Origin: G963665185 sp963665185
Lineage (GTDB): Bacteria > Desulfobacterota > Desulfovibrionia > Desulfovibrionales > Desulfovibrionaceae
Direction of reading: 5' to 3'
DNA length: 64,000 bases
Assembly: GCA_963665185.2 (NCBI GenBank)
Contig: CAXXPO010000019.1
Coordinates: forward strand, 62,001-126,000
Shown here: in pieces, positions 35,343 to 43,776 of the stretch
Numbering within the stretch: position 1 is the first letter of the stretch
How the letters are laid out: every line of letters begins with the position of its first letter
Notes under the pieces: model-generated
Told to the model about the DNA's origin: nothing
The model's database searches: none
The model's input: only the letters and a program-made list of their open reading frames with translations
Program-made: the position numbers and the translations under genes

Positions 35343-36017
35343 CCGGCTGCGGCGGTAACCATCCCCCCGATACCACCAGACAGCCACCATGCTGACACCA
35401 TCTGAAGAGAGTCTATTTTCAGTGCGTTAGCAAAATGTACACAATACGAAAGACACTGCTCCTCACATTCCTCCACGTCTGAGACATAAAGGAACATTTG
35501 CAAAAGAATATCGTGTCGTTGAGCCAGACGTTGTTGGCAAACAGACAATAAACATCTCCACGCCACCCTGCCCCAGTTATATTCCTTTGACAGATCAAAG
35601 TCGAAACGTCGGTTGAAAATCCAGCTGAGCAGCCAACCACGTCCCTACATGCCTAACGTCCCCTCAGCCCCATTCCCATCAGATTCCACCACGAAAAGTC
35701 CAAGGGGAAAAGCACCAACACAGGTTGCCGTCAACAAAAGGCCACGCATGAGCATTGTTTTGCATGAAACCGTGCCCACAAATGGGACCACCTCTAGTAT
35801 AGCGAAAACAGCCACGAGTAATTTTATCTTCAAAGAAAAAGGCCCCAATCTCGTTCTACCTCTAACCTTTTGGAACACAATGTTTCACAAAAAATAAATC
35901 GAGGCTTCAAAATGCTCAACACAAGAAAACATTCATTCCAAGAAGAACAAAAAAGTGGACATGCTCCCCAAGAGGACGCATATTTTTTTCTTTGCAAACA
36001 TACTCAGGAGAAAAATC
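35343..36017. other. 675-base stretch without a supported gene
   Basis: The longest gene-free stretch in the window. Two small overlapping frames are open: plus 35613-35897 (94 residues, Ser/Thr/Pro-rich) and minus 35645-35878 (77 residues with hydrophobic LVAVFAILEVVPFVGTV and MLMRGLLLTATCVGAFPLGLFVVESDGNGAEGT). The second reads like a membrane protein with a periplasmic tail but has no ribosome-binding site I can support. It also holds the short-chain dehydrogenase promoter. No tRNA, repeat or clear terminator was recognised. Confidence 0.4.
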
Positions 36018-36737
36018 ATGGCCCCACTTATTGCAATCACCGGAGCCAGTTCCGGTATCGGCGAAGCCATTGCCCGCAAATTCAGCCTACTTGGTCATCC
36101 TCTGCTCTTGATTGCCCGCAGGGTGGAGCGCCTTGAAGCGCTGAACCTGCCCGACTGCCTATGTGAAAAAGTGGATGTAACAGACAGTACGGCTTTAGGA
36201 ATCGCTGTCCGCAAGGCAGAAGACAAGTTCGGGCCAGTAGACGCCTTTATCAACAATGCTGGCATAATGTTATTAGGACAAGTTCAGAACCAAAACCCCG
36301 CCGAATGGAAAACAATGTATGAGGTGAATGTGCTGGGCCTACTCAACGGGATGCAAGCCGTTCTGCATTCAATGAAGGAACGCAATTCAGGGACGATTAT
36401 CAACATCAGTTCCGTGGCGGGACGCAAGACATTTCCCAACCACGCGGCATACTGCGGAACAAAATTCGCAGTGCACGCCATCAGTGAAAACGTACGTGAA
36501 GAAGTGGCAGACGACAACGTCCGCGTTGTCACCATCGCTCCGGGAGCCGTGGAAACCGAACTGCTCAGCCATACCACGTCCAATGAAATCAAAAGCGGAT
36601 ATGAGGAATGGAAAAAAGGTATGGGTGGTGTTATTTCCCCGCAAGACATTGCCGAGGCTGTTGCTTTTGCCTACACAATGCCGCAAAACGTCTGCGTTCG
36701 CGAAATCGTCATCGCACCCACCCGTCAACAACCGTAG
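36018..36737 (+). CDS. Short-chain dehydrogenase/reductase
   Basis: A 239-residue classical SDR. N-terminal cofactor motif GASSGIGEA (TGxxxGxG type), NNAG at about residue 80, catalytic S near INISSVAGRK and Y-x3-K in AAYCGTKFA (about 149-153), then the APGAVETEL segment. NADP preference is suggested by the basic residues RRVERLEAL after the second strand. The start has CAGGAG eight bases upstream. Sequence resembles YdfG/clavaldehyde-dehydrogenase-like SDRs that act on hydroxy acids or aldehydes, but substrate is unknown. A GGCCGTCC/GGACGGCC hairpin follows at 36752-36774. Confidence 0.9.
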   Translation: MAPLIAITGASSGIGEAIARKFSLLGHPLLLIARRVERLEALNLPDCLCEKVDVTDSTALGIAVRKAEDKFGPVDAFINNAGIMLLGQVQNQNPAEWKTMYEVNVLGLLNGMQAVLHSMKERNSGTIINISSVAGRKTFPNHAAYCGTKFAVHAISENVREEVADDNVRVVTIAPGAVETELLSHTTSNEIKSGYEEWKKGMGGVISPQDIAEAVAFAYTMPQNVCVREIVIAPTRQQP

Positions 36738-36751
36738 TCCCGTAAAGCCTG

Positions 36752-36780
36752 GGCCGTCCACCTGCAGGACGGCCTCTTTC
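36752..36780 (+). terminator. Probable terminator after the short-chain dehydrogenase
   Basis: Perfect 8-bp stem GGCCGTCC / GGACGGCC with a seven-base loop, followed by TCTTTC, 15 bases past the stop. The T tract is short, so efficiency may be moderate. Confidence 0.55.
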
Positions 36781-36841
36781 AATCAAAGAGCATGAACCTT
36801 CCTTCTTGCCTTGCCAGGCTGCCCTGTCATATCACGAAAAG

Positions 36842-37456
36842 ATGAAACAAACGCCTCCCATTTCCACTCGCACAAAAATTATTGTGGTGGCACTGACCGG
36901 TGCCAGCGGCATGCCCTATGCGTCCCACCTTTTGAAATATTTTGCCGGCCGTGACGATATCCAGGTACACTGCATCATATCCAATGCAGCCCATAGGGTT
37001 CTGGAGCTGGAATCATCCATTCACCTAGAAAAAATGGAAAAAGACATCTATCAAGTGTATACGGAAAAAGACATCGCCGCTCCACCCGCGAGCGGCTCCT
37101 GGCGACACGACGGCATGGTCGTTTGCCCCTGTTCCATGAGCAGCTTGGCGGGCATTGCGCATGGGCTGGGTTCCAACCTCATTCACAGGGCAGCGGACGT
37201 CTGTCTTAAAGAAAGGCGCAAGCTCATCCTGGTGACAAGGGAAACGCCGTTGAATCTGATACACATCGAAAACATGGCCACTGTGACCCGTGCCGGGGGA
37301 GTGATTATGCCTGCATGTCCAGGATTTTATCACGGCCAGACAGGTATGGAAGGAATAACAGCCTTTATGTCGGCCCGCATCTGCGACCATTTGGACATCG
37401 ACCATCAACTCGTGATCCCCTGGCAGGGACCTGGAGGTTTACCGCATGGAACATAA
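36842..37456 (+). CDS. ubiX: UbiX-like flavin prenyltransferase
   Basis: A 204-residue flavoprotein of the UbiX/Pad1 family. It has VVALTGASGMPYASHLLKYF at the N-terminus, the central VVCPCSMSSLAGIAHGLGSNLIHRAADVCLKERRKLILVTRETPLN and the C-terminal PACPGFYHGQTGMEGITAFMSARICDHL. UbiX makes prenylated FMN, the cofactor of UbiD decarboxylases used in quinone synthesis. No ubiD is nearby. The ATG at 36842 is preferred over a TTG at 36806. The last 11 bases overlap the next gene, implying coexpression. Confidence 0.9.
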   Translation: MKQTPPISTRTKIIVVALTGASGMPYASHLLKYFAGRDDIQVHCIISNAAHRVLELESSIHLEKMEKDIYQVYTEKDIAAPPASGSWRHDGMVVCPCSMSSLAGIAHGLGSNLIHRAADVCLKERRKLILVTRETPLNLIHIENMATVTRAGGVIMPACPGFYHGQTGMEGITAFMSARICDHLDIDHQLVIPWQGPGGLPHGT

Positions 37457-38165
37457 ACTCACCTGGTTTGGTCATTCCAACTTCAAACTGGAAGTCGGCA
37501 ACGGGCAGGTCTTCGTCATCGACCCGTTTTTTAAAGGAAACCCGACAGCGCCAATTGATGCTTCCGACCTTGAGAAAGTCGACGCCGTGCTCATAACGCA
37601 CGATCATAGAGACCATGTAGGTCAGGCCATTGAAATATGCCGACAGACCGGCGCAACCTGCGTAGGGGTGTTTGATACCATCCAAAAACTACTGGAGCAG
37701 GGACTTCCGGATAACGCCCTCGGAATGAACATCGGTGGAACACTAACGTTGGGGGAAACTTCAATTCATATGGTTCAGGCGGTCCATTCCACAGCCAGCG
37801 GAGCAGCTACAGGCTACATTTTGACCCTCCCCGACGGTATGTGCCTGTACCATGCCGGAGACACAGCTCTTTTCTCCAGCATGGAACTCTTCAGCCTGTT
37901 CCACTCCATCGACGTAGCTCTGTTACCTGTGGGAGGATGGTTCACCATGGATACAAAGCAGGCCGCTTACGCCTGCAAGTTACTCAAATGCCGCAAAGCC
38001 GTTCCCATGCACTGGGGGACCTTCCCCATCCTGGAGCAAAGCACGGACAATTTTGCGAGGGAAATGGAACGCCTTGCTCCCGATACCGGAATACTTCCCA
38101 TGCGACCGGGACAAACAGCGACGTTTCGTAAGGAAACCGATACATTGACCTGCAGCTGTGAATAA
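37446..38165 (+). CDS. UPF0173-type metal-dependent hydrolase
   Basis: A 239-residue metallo-beta-lactamase-fold protein. The metal motif is THDHRDHVGQA (about residues 52-62), with downstream ligands in QAVHSTASG, YHAGDTALFS and the C-terminal VPMHWGTFP. The pattern matches the UPF0173 family (UlaG relatives), whose substrates are unknown. It overlaps the ubiX gene by 11 bases, a possible functional pair. No signal peptide; cytoplasmic. It ends in a strong bidirectional terminator. Confidence 0.87.
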   Translation: MEHKLTWFGHSNFKLEVGNGQVFVIDPFFKGNPTAPIDASDLEKVDAVLITHDHRDHVGQAIEICRQTGATCVGVFDTIQKLLEQGLPDNALGMNIGGTLTLGETSIHMVQAVHSTASGAATGYILTLPDGMCLYHAGDTALFSSMELFSLFHSIDVALLPVGGWFTMDTKQAAYACKLLKCRKAVPMHWGTFPILEQSTDNFAREMERLAPDTGILPMRPGQTATFRKETDTLTCSCE

Positions 38166-38215
38166 GTTTTCCAGCCTGCTCTAAAAGCTCGGTTTACGAG
38201 CCTTCTTTTCTTTCT

Positions 38216-38261
38216 CACACAAAAAACGGGGGCGCCTTTCGACGCCCCCGTTTTTTGTGTG
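38216..38261. terminator. Strong bidirectional terminator
   Basis: A perfect 19-bp stem CACACAAAAAACGGGGGCG / complement with an eight-base loop (CCTTTCGA, 38235-38242). The A6/T6 tracts inside the arms let it act on both strands. It separates the convergent hydrolase (+) and FG-GAP protein (-) genes. Confidence 0.93.
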
Positions 38262-38283
38262 CTTATCAATTCAGACAATCAAT

Positions 38284-39963
38284 TTATTCTTTTGCATCCT
38301 TATCCAGGTCCAACTCATAGGCAAGAATACGGGTACGCCGATGCTCCAGGCCCACTCCGCCAGCATACGAGTTGATGCAGACGCACAGTTCGTCCTGCCC
38401 ATCGGAATCGATGTCGGCCAAACCGTAGTCAACAATGGTTCCTTTTATTTCCCGCGTTTTCCAGGCCAGGGACAAACCAACACCATCCCAGAACAAAGAA
38501 TGCATCTCGCCAAAGGGGTAGTTGCGATAACGCTCGAAGAACTGTCCGGCAACCGACCTGTTGCGATTCACCAGCAGCTCATACTTATTCTTGTCCGGCG
38601 TGAGCTGAACCACCAAAAGGCGTTCGGGAAAATAAAAGACATCCGTCACAGGGTTGTCACGCTTCAGACCAAGCCCGGGCATCCTAACAAATACTTCCAC
38701 ACCCACAGGCGAGTTCGCGTACTTGCTTTCCGACTGAAACAGTATTTCGTCTTTGGAGTCGTAAACGCGCAGGTTGTCGTTGTCGTCGGCAAAAACAGAC
38801 AACATGCCTTCCTGGGTGGGAAGATATGCAAAATTAAAGACATTGGAAAACGGCGGGACCTTGAGGCGCTTGCCCAACTTCACATCAGTCTGTGTAATGA
38901 TAAGTTCATACACATACTTGTCGAACATGCCGGTCTTGCCGACACTCTGTCCCACCAAAAGGGGACGATAGTTGGGGGGAAGACGTACTTGGTTGATGTA
39001 AAAGGGGATATCCTTACGGTCAACCTCAAACTGATTGTTTTTAAAACGAAAAATGAACGAAACCGGAGCTACGTCACGTGCATCTTCACTCACGCGTGTT
39101 GTAATATTGTCCTTAAGCCCGGTAACAATAAGTTCCTTGGCCCCGTCACGGTCATAGTCAAAGGCGTTCAGCCGAACCATTTGAAAACGGCGGGGAAACT
39201 CGTATTGGGCCAGAGGAACAAGCTTGCGGTCGTCTATGGAAAAGGCATGGAGTTTGTGGTCTTCCAAAAGGAACACTTCGGTTTTGCCGTCGCCATCGCC
39301 GTCACAGATGACCATGTTACCCGCAGCAAAAGGCAGCGACTGGCTTTGCCAGCGGCCTGGGGTTTCCGCTCCGCCTTCGTATTTGAATTGGGGGTTGAGA
39401 GTGAACTCCTGCCCCGCAACACTTTCGTTGTATACGAGACCGGGGTTGAGCACCTTGACCTGCTTCTTAGCCTTTTCCGTATTCGCGGCATTGGGACGTT
39501 CAAAAATTTCCTGGTTGATTTTGCCAGCCATCTTTTCCAATTCAGGAATCAGATTCTGGATTTTAACCGTGGAACTCGTAGGCCAGGAACGCCCGTTTTT
39601 ATCCTCGACCTTCACATCAAGGCTGACGTCCTCACCTGCAATCATGGCCGTCCCCCAAATGAGGTAGTCGGCTCCCAGAGTATCAAGCTGATTGATGACT
39701 TCCATCTTGGAAGAAGGAATTTTTCCTTTTTCCTGAACAAGTTGCTTGTCCACGGACTGAAAATGATCGCGCCAGTTCAGCCGGGTGGCGAGCATGTCGC
39801 TGATGCCCTTGGAAAGATAGGCATACTTTTCCGGACCATTAATCGTGAACGGGAGCACTGCAAATTTCTGTGCACCGGAAGCGGCAGAAGAGCTGCCAGC
39901 AAAGACAGCCACAGAGACCATTGCCATGCAGCACAAAAGGCATGCTACAACAAAACGTTTCAT
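38284..39963 (-). CDS. Secreted FG-GAP/VCBS-repeat protein with CsgG/TolB-like N-terminus
   Basis: A 559-residue exported protein with a Sec signal (MKRFVVACLLCCMAMVSVAVFA). Residues about 33-160 resemble the periplasmic CsgG/TolB N-terminal fold (AQKFAVLPFTINGPEKYAYLSKGISDMLATRL.., LGADYLIWGTAM, DVKVEDKNG), used to build a functional baseline from which levels are summed. The rest carries FG-GAP-like calcium repeats: MVICDGDGDGKTEVFLLEDHKL, LNAFDYDRDGAKELIVTGL, ADIDSDGQDELCVCIN, each with DxDxDG loops. Probably a periplasmic or surface beta-propeller of unknown role; conserved in Desulfovibrio by my recollection. On the minus strand, next to uvrC, with a terminator at its 3' end. Confidence 0.8.
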   Translation of the reverse strand: MKRFVVACLLCCMAMVSVAVFAGSSSAASGAQKFAVLPFTINGPEKYAYLSKGISDMLATRLNWRDHFQSVDKQLVQEKGKIPSSKMEVINQLDTLGADYLIWGTAMIAGEDVSLDVKVEDKNGRSWPTSSTVKIQNLIPELEKMAGKINQEIFERPNAANTEKAKKQVKVLNPGLVYNESVAGQEFTLNPQFKYEGGAETPGRWQSQSLPFAAGNMVICDGDGDGKTEVFLLEDHKLHAFSIDDRKLVPLAQYEFPRRFQMVRLNAFDYDRDGAKELIVTGLKDNITTRVSEDARDVAPVSFIFRFKNNQFEVDRKDIPFYINQVRLPPNYRPLLVGQSVGKTGMFDKYVYELIITQTDVKLGKRLKVPPFSNVFNFAYLPTQEGMLSVFADDNDNLRVYDSKDEILFQSESKYANSPVGVEVFVRMPGLGLKRDNPVTDVFYFPERLLVVQLTPDKNKYELLVNRNRSVAGQFFERYRNYPFGEMHSLFWDGVGLSLAWKTREIKGTIVDYGLADIDSDGQDELCVCINSYAGGVGLEHRRTRILAYELDLDKDAKE

Positions 39964-40173
39964 TCAATCCTCCAGCAGAAGGCGGTGTATTCTAAATTGA
40001 CAGCCCCATGGCCGCGCCCGTCGGCATTCAGTACAAAACGATATCCAAGACAAAACACACAGGCAAACAATGTTGAGACAACACATTCGGGCTTCATTAG
40101 CATGACACCGGCACAAGCGCAAAGCAGCAAAATGCACTCCGGGCACAATGAACGTCCTCTTCTTCAGAAAATA

Positions 40174-41980
40174 TTATCCTTCAAAAACAGCCAGACCGGC
40201 CAACTGTTTGCGTAATTTTTCAGCATTCTTACGACCGATCCCGGGAATGGCCAGCAGGTCTTCCAAAGTCGCCCCGGCCATTGCCTCCAGGGAGTCAAAC
40301 CGTTCCCACAGTAATGCGGCTGTTTTGGGTCCCACGCCCTCCAGGCTTTCCAAACGGCTGGTCATGACGTTCCCTCTGTGAACCAAGCGCTGTCGGCCAA
40401 TGACAAAATCGTGCGTCGTGTCCCGAACCCGTTGCAAAAACAATAATTCCGCACTTCCACTTTTTATCGCCATGGGATTTTTACGTCCGGGACGAAAGAT
40501 CACATCATCAAGCTCTCCTGCCCGTCGTCCAGCCTTGGCTATGGAAGCCAATTCAAACAATTCTCCCGCGCCGGCTTTGACCAGACCGTCCTGAACCGCC
40601 GCAAGTTGCCCCCGGCCACCATCTACCAGAAGCAGATCCGGCCAGGGAGGACCGGATGCCACACGGCGCTGCGTCCAGAGGTGCAAGGCGAGGTAATCGT
40701 CGCTTGTCCCCTCGGCATCCTCCAGAGCATACGCCCGGTATTCATCTGGCTTGGGCCTACCGTGCTCGAAAACAACAACTCCGGCACGTACATTCCTCCC
40801 GGAAAGATGGGAAATATCCACGCATTCTACCCGTTCCGCAGGTCGGGAGAGTTGAAGAGCCTTGGCCAGAAGTTCCGCAATGGGAATGCCTTCATTGCCG
40901 CGGACGGCTTCCAGTGCGTTTTCCCTGGCCATGGCCAGAAGCTTCTTATCCACTCCGCCAGCCGGACCGGACAAACGAACCAAATGTCCCCGTCTGTCTG
41001 AAAGCACCTGCTGCACAACATGGCCGTCAAGGCTCCAAGGAAGCAGAATGTCTGCGGGAATATCCCGCTCTGGTCCATAAAACTGTGGAAGAAACGCCTC
41101 AATGGCCTCGGCGACATCTTCCTCCCCAGCTCCAGGCCAGGAAAAAGAACGACCGCCGATCAAGCGCCCCAGCCGAATAAACAAAATCCCGAGGCATAGC
41201 CTGCCTTCCAGGGCAATGGCATCCACCACATCCCTGTCGCCCCCCCCCCTCCTGAACAACCGCCTGCCGTTCAACCGTGCTTTGAACGGCCCGAATCTGG
41301 TCGCGGAACATGGCGGCTTTTTCAAACTCCATGGCCAGGCTGGCTTGTTCCATATCGCCTTGAAGCATGTCCAGAAGTCCGCTGGAACGACCGGCGAGCA
41401 GCATTTCCACCCGTGCGACAACGTTGCCGTATTCCTGGGTGTCCACATGCATGACACACGGAGCCGGGCATTGCTTTATATGATAATAAAGGCATGGGCG
41501 AACCCGGTTGCGCATGGCACGGTCCGAACATTTGCGCAAAGGAAAGACCCGGTTGATAAGTCGATATGTAATGCGCGCCGCGTCTGCAGAAACAAAAGGC
41601 CCGTAATATTGAGATCCATCCCTGACAACTTTGCGGGTAACGGTCAGACGGGGAAAGTCAGAGCGCTTATTCAACCGGAAAAGCAGGTAGCGTTTGTCAT
41701 CACGCAGAACAATATTGTACCGCGGCTTATGCTTCTTTATCAGACTTTCTTCCAGCAGCAGGGCTTCCTTTTCCGTTCCAGTACAAAGGAAGTCAATCGA
41801 CTCGATTTTCCCCACCATGACCCGTGTCTTGGGCGTGTGACGCTCCATGGCCCGAAAATACGACGTCAGACGTCTGCGCAGATTTTTGGCCTTGCCGACA
41901 TATATGATATGGCCCGCACCATCCTTCATCATATAGACGCCCGGCCCCATCGGGTAATCACTTGCCTGAAATGCATACAT
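40174..41980 (-). pseudogene. uvrC: Excinuclease ABC subunit UvrC, frameshifted in a G10 tract
   Basis: Two frames together make a complete UvrC of about 602 residues. N-terminal part (from ATG 41980): GIY-YIG nuclease (GPGVYMMKDGAGHIIYVGKAKNLRRRL), cysteine region, UVR motif (MEFEKAAMFRDQIRAV). C-terminal part (to 40174): RNase H-like nuclease (DVVDAIALEG, VECVDISHLSG, LLLVDGGRGQL) and helix-hairpin-helix (LEGVGPKTAALL, LAIPGIGRKNAEKL). The frames join at ten G on the coding strand (41240-41249); nine G would restore the frame, giving QEGGGDRDVVDA. The span of 1807 bases is 602 codons plus one. All catalytic regions are intact, so this is a very recent mutation, a slippage-prone switch, or a sequencing error. 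UvrC makes both incisions in nucleotide excision repair; uvrA and uvrB are not here. Confidence 0.9.
41240..41249 (-). repeat. Homopolymer of ten G within uvrC
   Basis: Ten consecutive C on the plus strand (ten G on the coding strand), the point where the uvrC frame changes. The tract is long enough for replication slippage. It codes for Gly-Gly-Gly in the linker between the UVR motif and the C-terminal nuclease. Confidence 0.95.
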
Positions 41981-42130
41981 TGTCAGGTCAGATAGGACGT
42001 GCGCAAGGGATTGTCCAGAACATCCGGCATGCTCAGAAAAACCTTCGCTCCAAATTGAACATATAAAAAGTACAAAAAATTGGACGGTAAAATTTTTTTT
42101 ACTTTTCGCCGGAAAAATGCCGTTTTCGAC

Positions 42131-42159
42131 TTGCAATGGGTTTCCGGACGGGGTAGAAA
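42131..42159 (+). promoter_or_regulatory. Sigma-70-type promoter of the first porin
   Basis: TTGCAA (42131-42136), 17-base spacer, TAGAAA (42154-42159), about 84 bases before the porin ATG. The long untranslated leader (to 42242) is a plausible target for post-transcriptional control, as for many porins. By eye. Confidence 0.55.
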
Positions 42160-42242
42160 GCTCTCGTACCTTGAATAAGGTGCAAAAGGCGTGTCAGGTT
42201 TTTGAACCGTTTAGAACCAGTAAAAGAAGGAAGGTATACGCA

Positions 42243-43598
42243 ATGAAACGTGTTATCGTTTTCGCAATCCTGGCTGCCTTCGTTCTGGGCGCTGTCGGCA
42301 CCGCATCCGCCGTCGAGCTCAAAACGAAAGGCGAAGTGATCGTTTCCGCCAACTGGTGGAACAACAAACGCATGCAGTCCACTCAGGACGACGGCAAACA
42401 TGAAGACGACTTTCAGATCTGGCAGCGCATCCGTCTGAGCTTCTCTTTTGTTGCCAGTGAAAACCTGATGGCCCGCACCCAGTTCGAAATCGGCGATTTC
42501 GCCTGGGGTAACAACGCCGGTGCATTCGACACCGACCGCGTTGCCATCGAAGTGCCCCGCGCTTATCTGCAGTTCAAGTGGCCCGACACCAACGTGATGA
42601 TCACGGCTGGTAAGTTCGGCCTGGCTCTGCCCGACGCCGGCTACTTTGGTTCCGCCATTTTCGACGAAAACATCACCGCCCTGACCATCAACATTCCCGT
42701 GAATGACATGGTTGGCGTGCTGGTCGGCTATGCCCGCGCCCTCGACGGCCAGGTTGGAACTACTGTTTCCAGCAAGGCCAACGACGAATTCGACCTGGCT
42801 TTCTTGGCAGTGCCCATCACTCCCGAAGGCTTCAGCGTGACGCCTTTCTTCATCTACAGCTTCCTGGGCAAAGACACTGTTGCTCAGTTCACCGGCGACA
42901 CCAATCCTACTGGCCTGTACTCCGCGTATGACGCTGGTCAGACATTCAGCGATTCCACTGTCAACCCCTGGTGGGCTGGCCTTGCTCTGCAAGTGACCGC
43001 TCTGGATCCTTTCGCTTTCTACTTTGATTTCAACTACGGTTCCGTGAACGACAAAGACAACAAGAACGACCGCAAGGGCTGGTTGGCTGACCTGGCCATT
43101 GAATACAAGGGCCTGGACTGGTTCGTTCCCAGCCTGTTCTTTGCCTACTCTTCCGGTCTTGACGACAAGGCCAGCAACGGCGACGAACGCATGCCCATCA
43201 TCGACCAGGGTTGGAGCACCGGTTCCTTCAATATGTGGACCGGTTCCACCGACCTGCTGAAAGGCGATATGGACGTTACTCCTGTTGGTGCTTGGTACGC
43301 TGGTATCAAACTGGCCAAGATCTCCTTCATGGACAAGCTGTCCCACGACCTGACCTTCTTGTACGCTCGTGGCACCAACCACAAAGACATGACTGGCGTG
43401 CTGGAATACGGCAACGACCTGACCACCAAAGACTCCATCTTTGAAATCGACCTGGCCAGCAACTACAAGATCTACGAAGAGCTGTCCGCTATCGTTGAAC
43501 TTGGCTACGTCATCAACAACTACGACAAGGACCTCTGGGGCAAAGAAAAGAACCGCAATGCCTTCAAGGCTGCCCTTGGTCTGAAGTACGCTTTCTAA
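42243..43598 (+). CDS. Outer membrane porin (Desulfovibrio homotrimeric type) 1
   Basis: A 451-residue precursor with signal MKRVIVFAILAAFVLGAVGTASA and mature start VELKTKGEV. The mature protein alternates short amphipathic strands with aromatic girdle residues and Asp/Asn-rich turns (FDFNYGSVNDKDNKNDRKGW, LEYGNDLTTKDSIFEIDLASNYKIYEE) and ends in phenylalanine (LKYAF), the Omp85 recognition signature. This is the family annotated as outer membrane homotrimeric porin in Desulfovibrio. Codon use is strongly biased, with many GGC/GAC/AAG codons, as expected for an abundant protein. GGAAGG precedes the ATG. A strong terminator follows; the second porin gene is 178 bases downstream. Confidence 0.93.
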   Translation: MKRVIVFAILAAFVLGAVGTASAVELKTKGEVIVSANWWNNKRMQSTQDDGKHEDDFQIWQRIRLSFSFVASENLMARTQFEIGDFAWGNNAGAFDTDRVAIEVPRAYLQFKWPDTNVMITAGKFGLALPDAGYFGSAIFDENITALTINIPVNDMVGVLVGYARALDGQVGTTVSSKANDEFDLAFLAVPITPEGFSVTPFFIYSFLGKDTVAQFTGDTNPTGLYSAYDAGQTFSDSTVNPWWAGLALQVTALDPFAFYFDFNYGSVNDKDNKNDRKGWLADLAIEYKGLDWFVPSLFFAYSSGLDDKASNGDERMPIIDQGWSTGSFNMWTGSTDLLKGDMDVTPVGAWYAGIKLAKISFMDKLSHDLTFLYARGTNHKDMTGVLEYGNDLTTKDSIFEIDLASNYKIYEELSAIVELGYVINNYDKDLWGKEKNRNAFKAALGLKYAF

Positions 43599-43625
43599 AT
43601 TGTTCTTAGCCTTACACGCCATCTT

Positions 43626-43656
43626 GGCCGGAACCTTCGGGTTCCGGCCTTTTTTC
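43626..43656 (+). terminator. Rho-independent terminator of porin 1
   Basis: Perfect 10-bp GGCCGGAACC / GGTTCCGGCC stem closed by TTCG (a stable tetraloop) and followed by seven T. It begins 28 bases after the stop. Confidence 0.95.
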
Positions 43657-43722
43657 TTTCCGCATAATTCCAATCCTTCCGAGAATTTTATCCCGCTTTT
43701 TTCAATTTGTCGTCGCATGGCC

Positions 43723-43751
43723 TTGCGACCCGCTAAAACTAGGGATAATAA
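43723..43751 (+). promoter_or_regulatory. Sigma-70-type promoter of the second porin
   Basis: TTGCGA (43723-43728), 17-base spacer, TAATAA (43746-43751); AAGGAGG at 43767-43773 and the ATG at 43777 follow. Only about 20 bases separate the expected start site from the ATG, unlike the long leader of porin 1. Confidence 0.6.
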
Positions 43752-43776
43752 CCAAGCGGATATACAAGGAGGACAT

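Noticed and set aside
38257..40215. A 652-residue open frame on the plus strand
   Set aside because: It runs antisense over the FG-GAP protein gene, has no domain, an unlikely composition and no ribosome-binding site.
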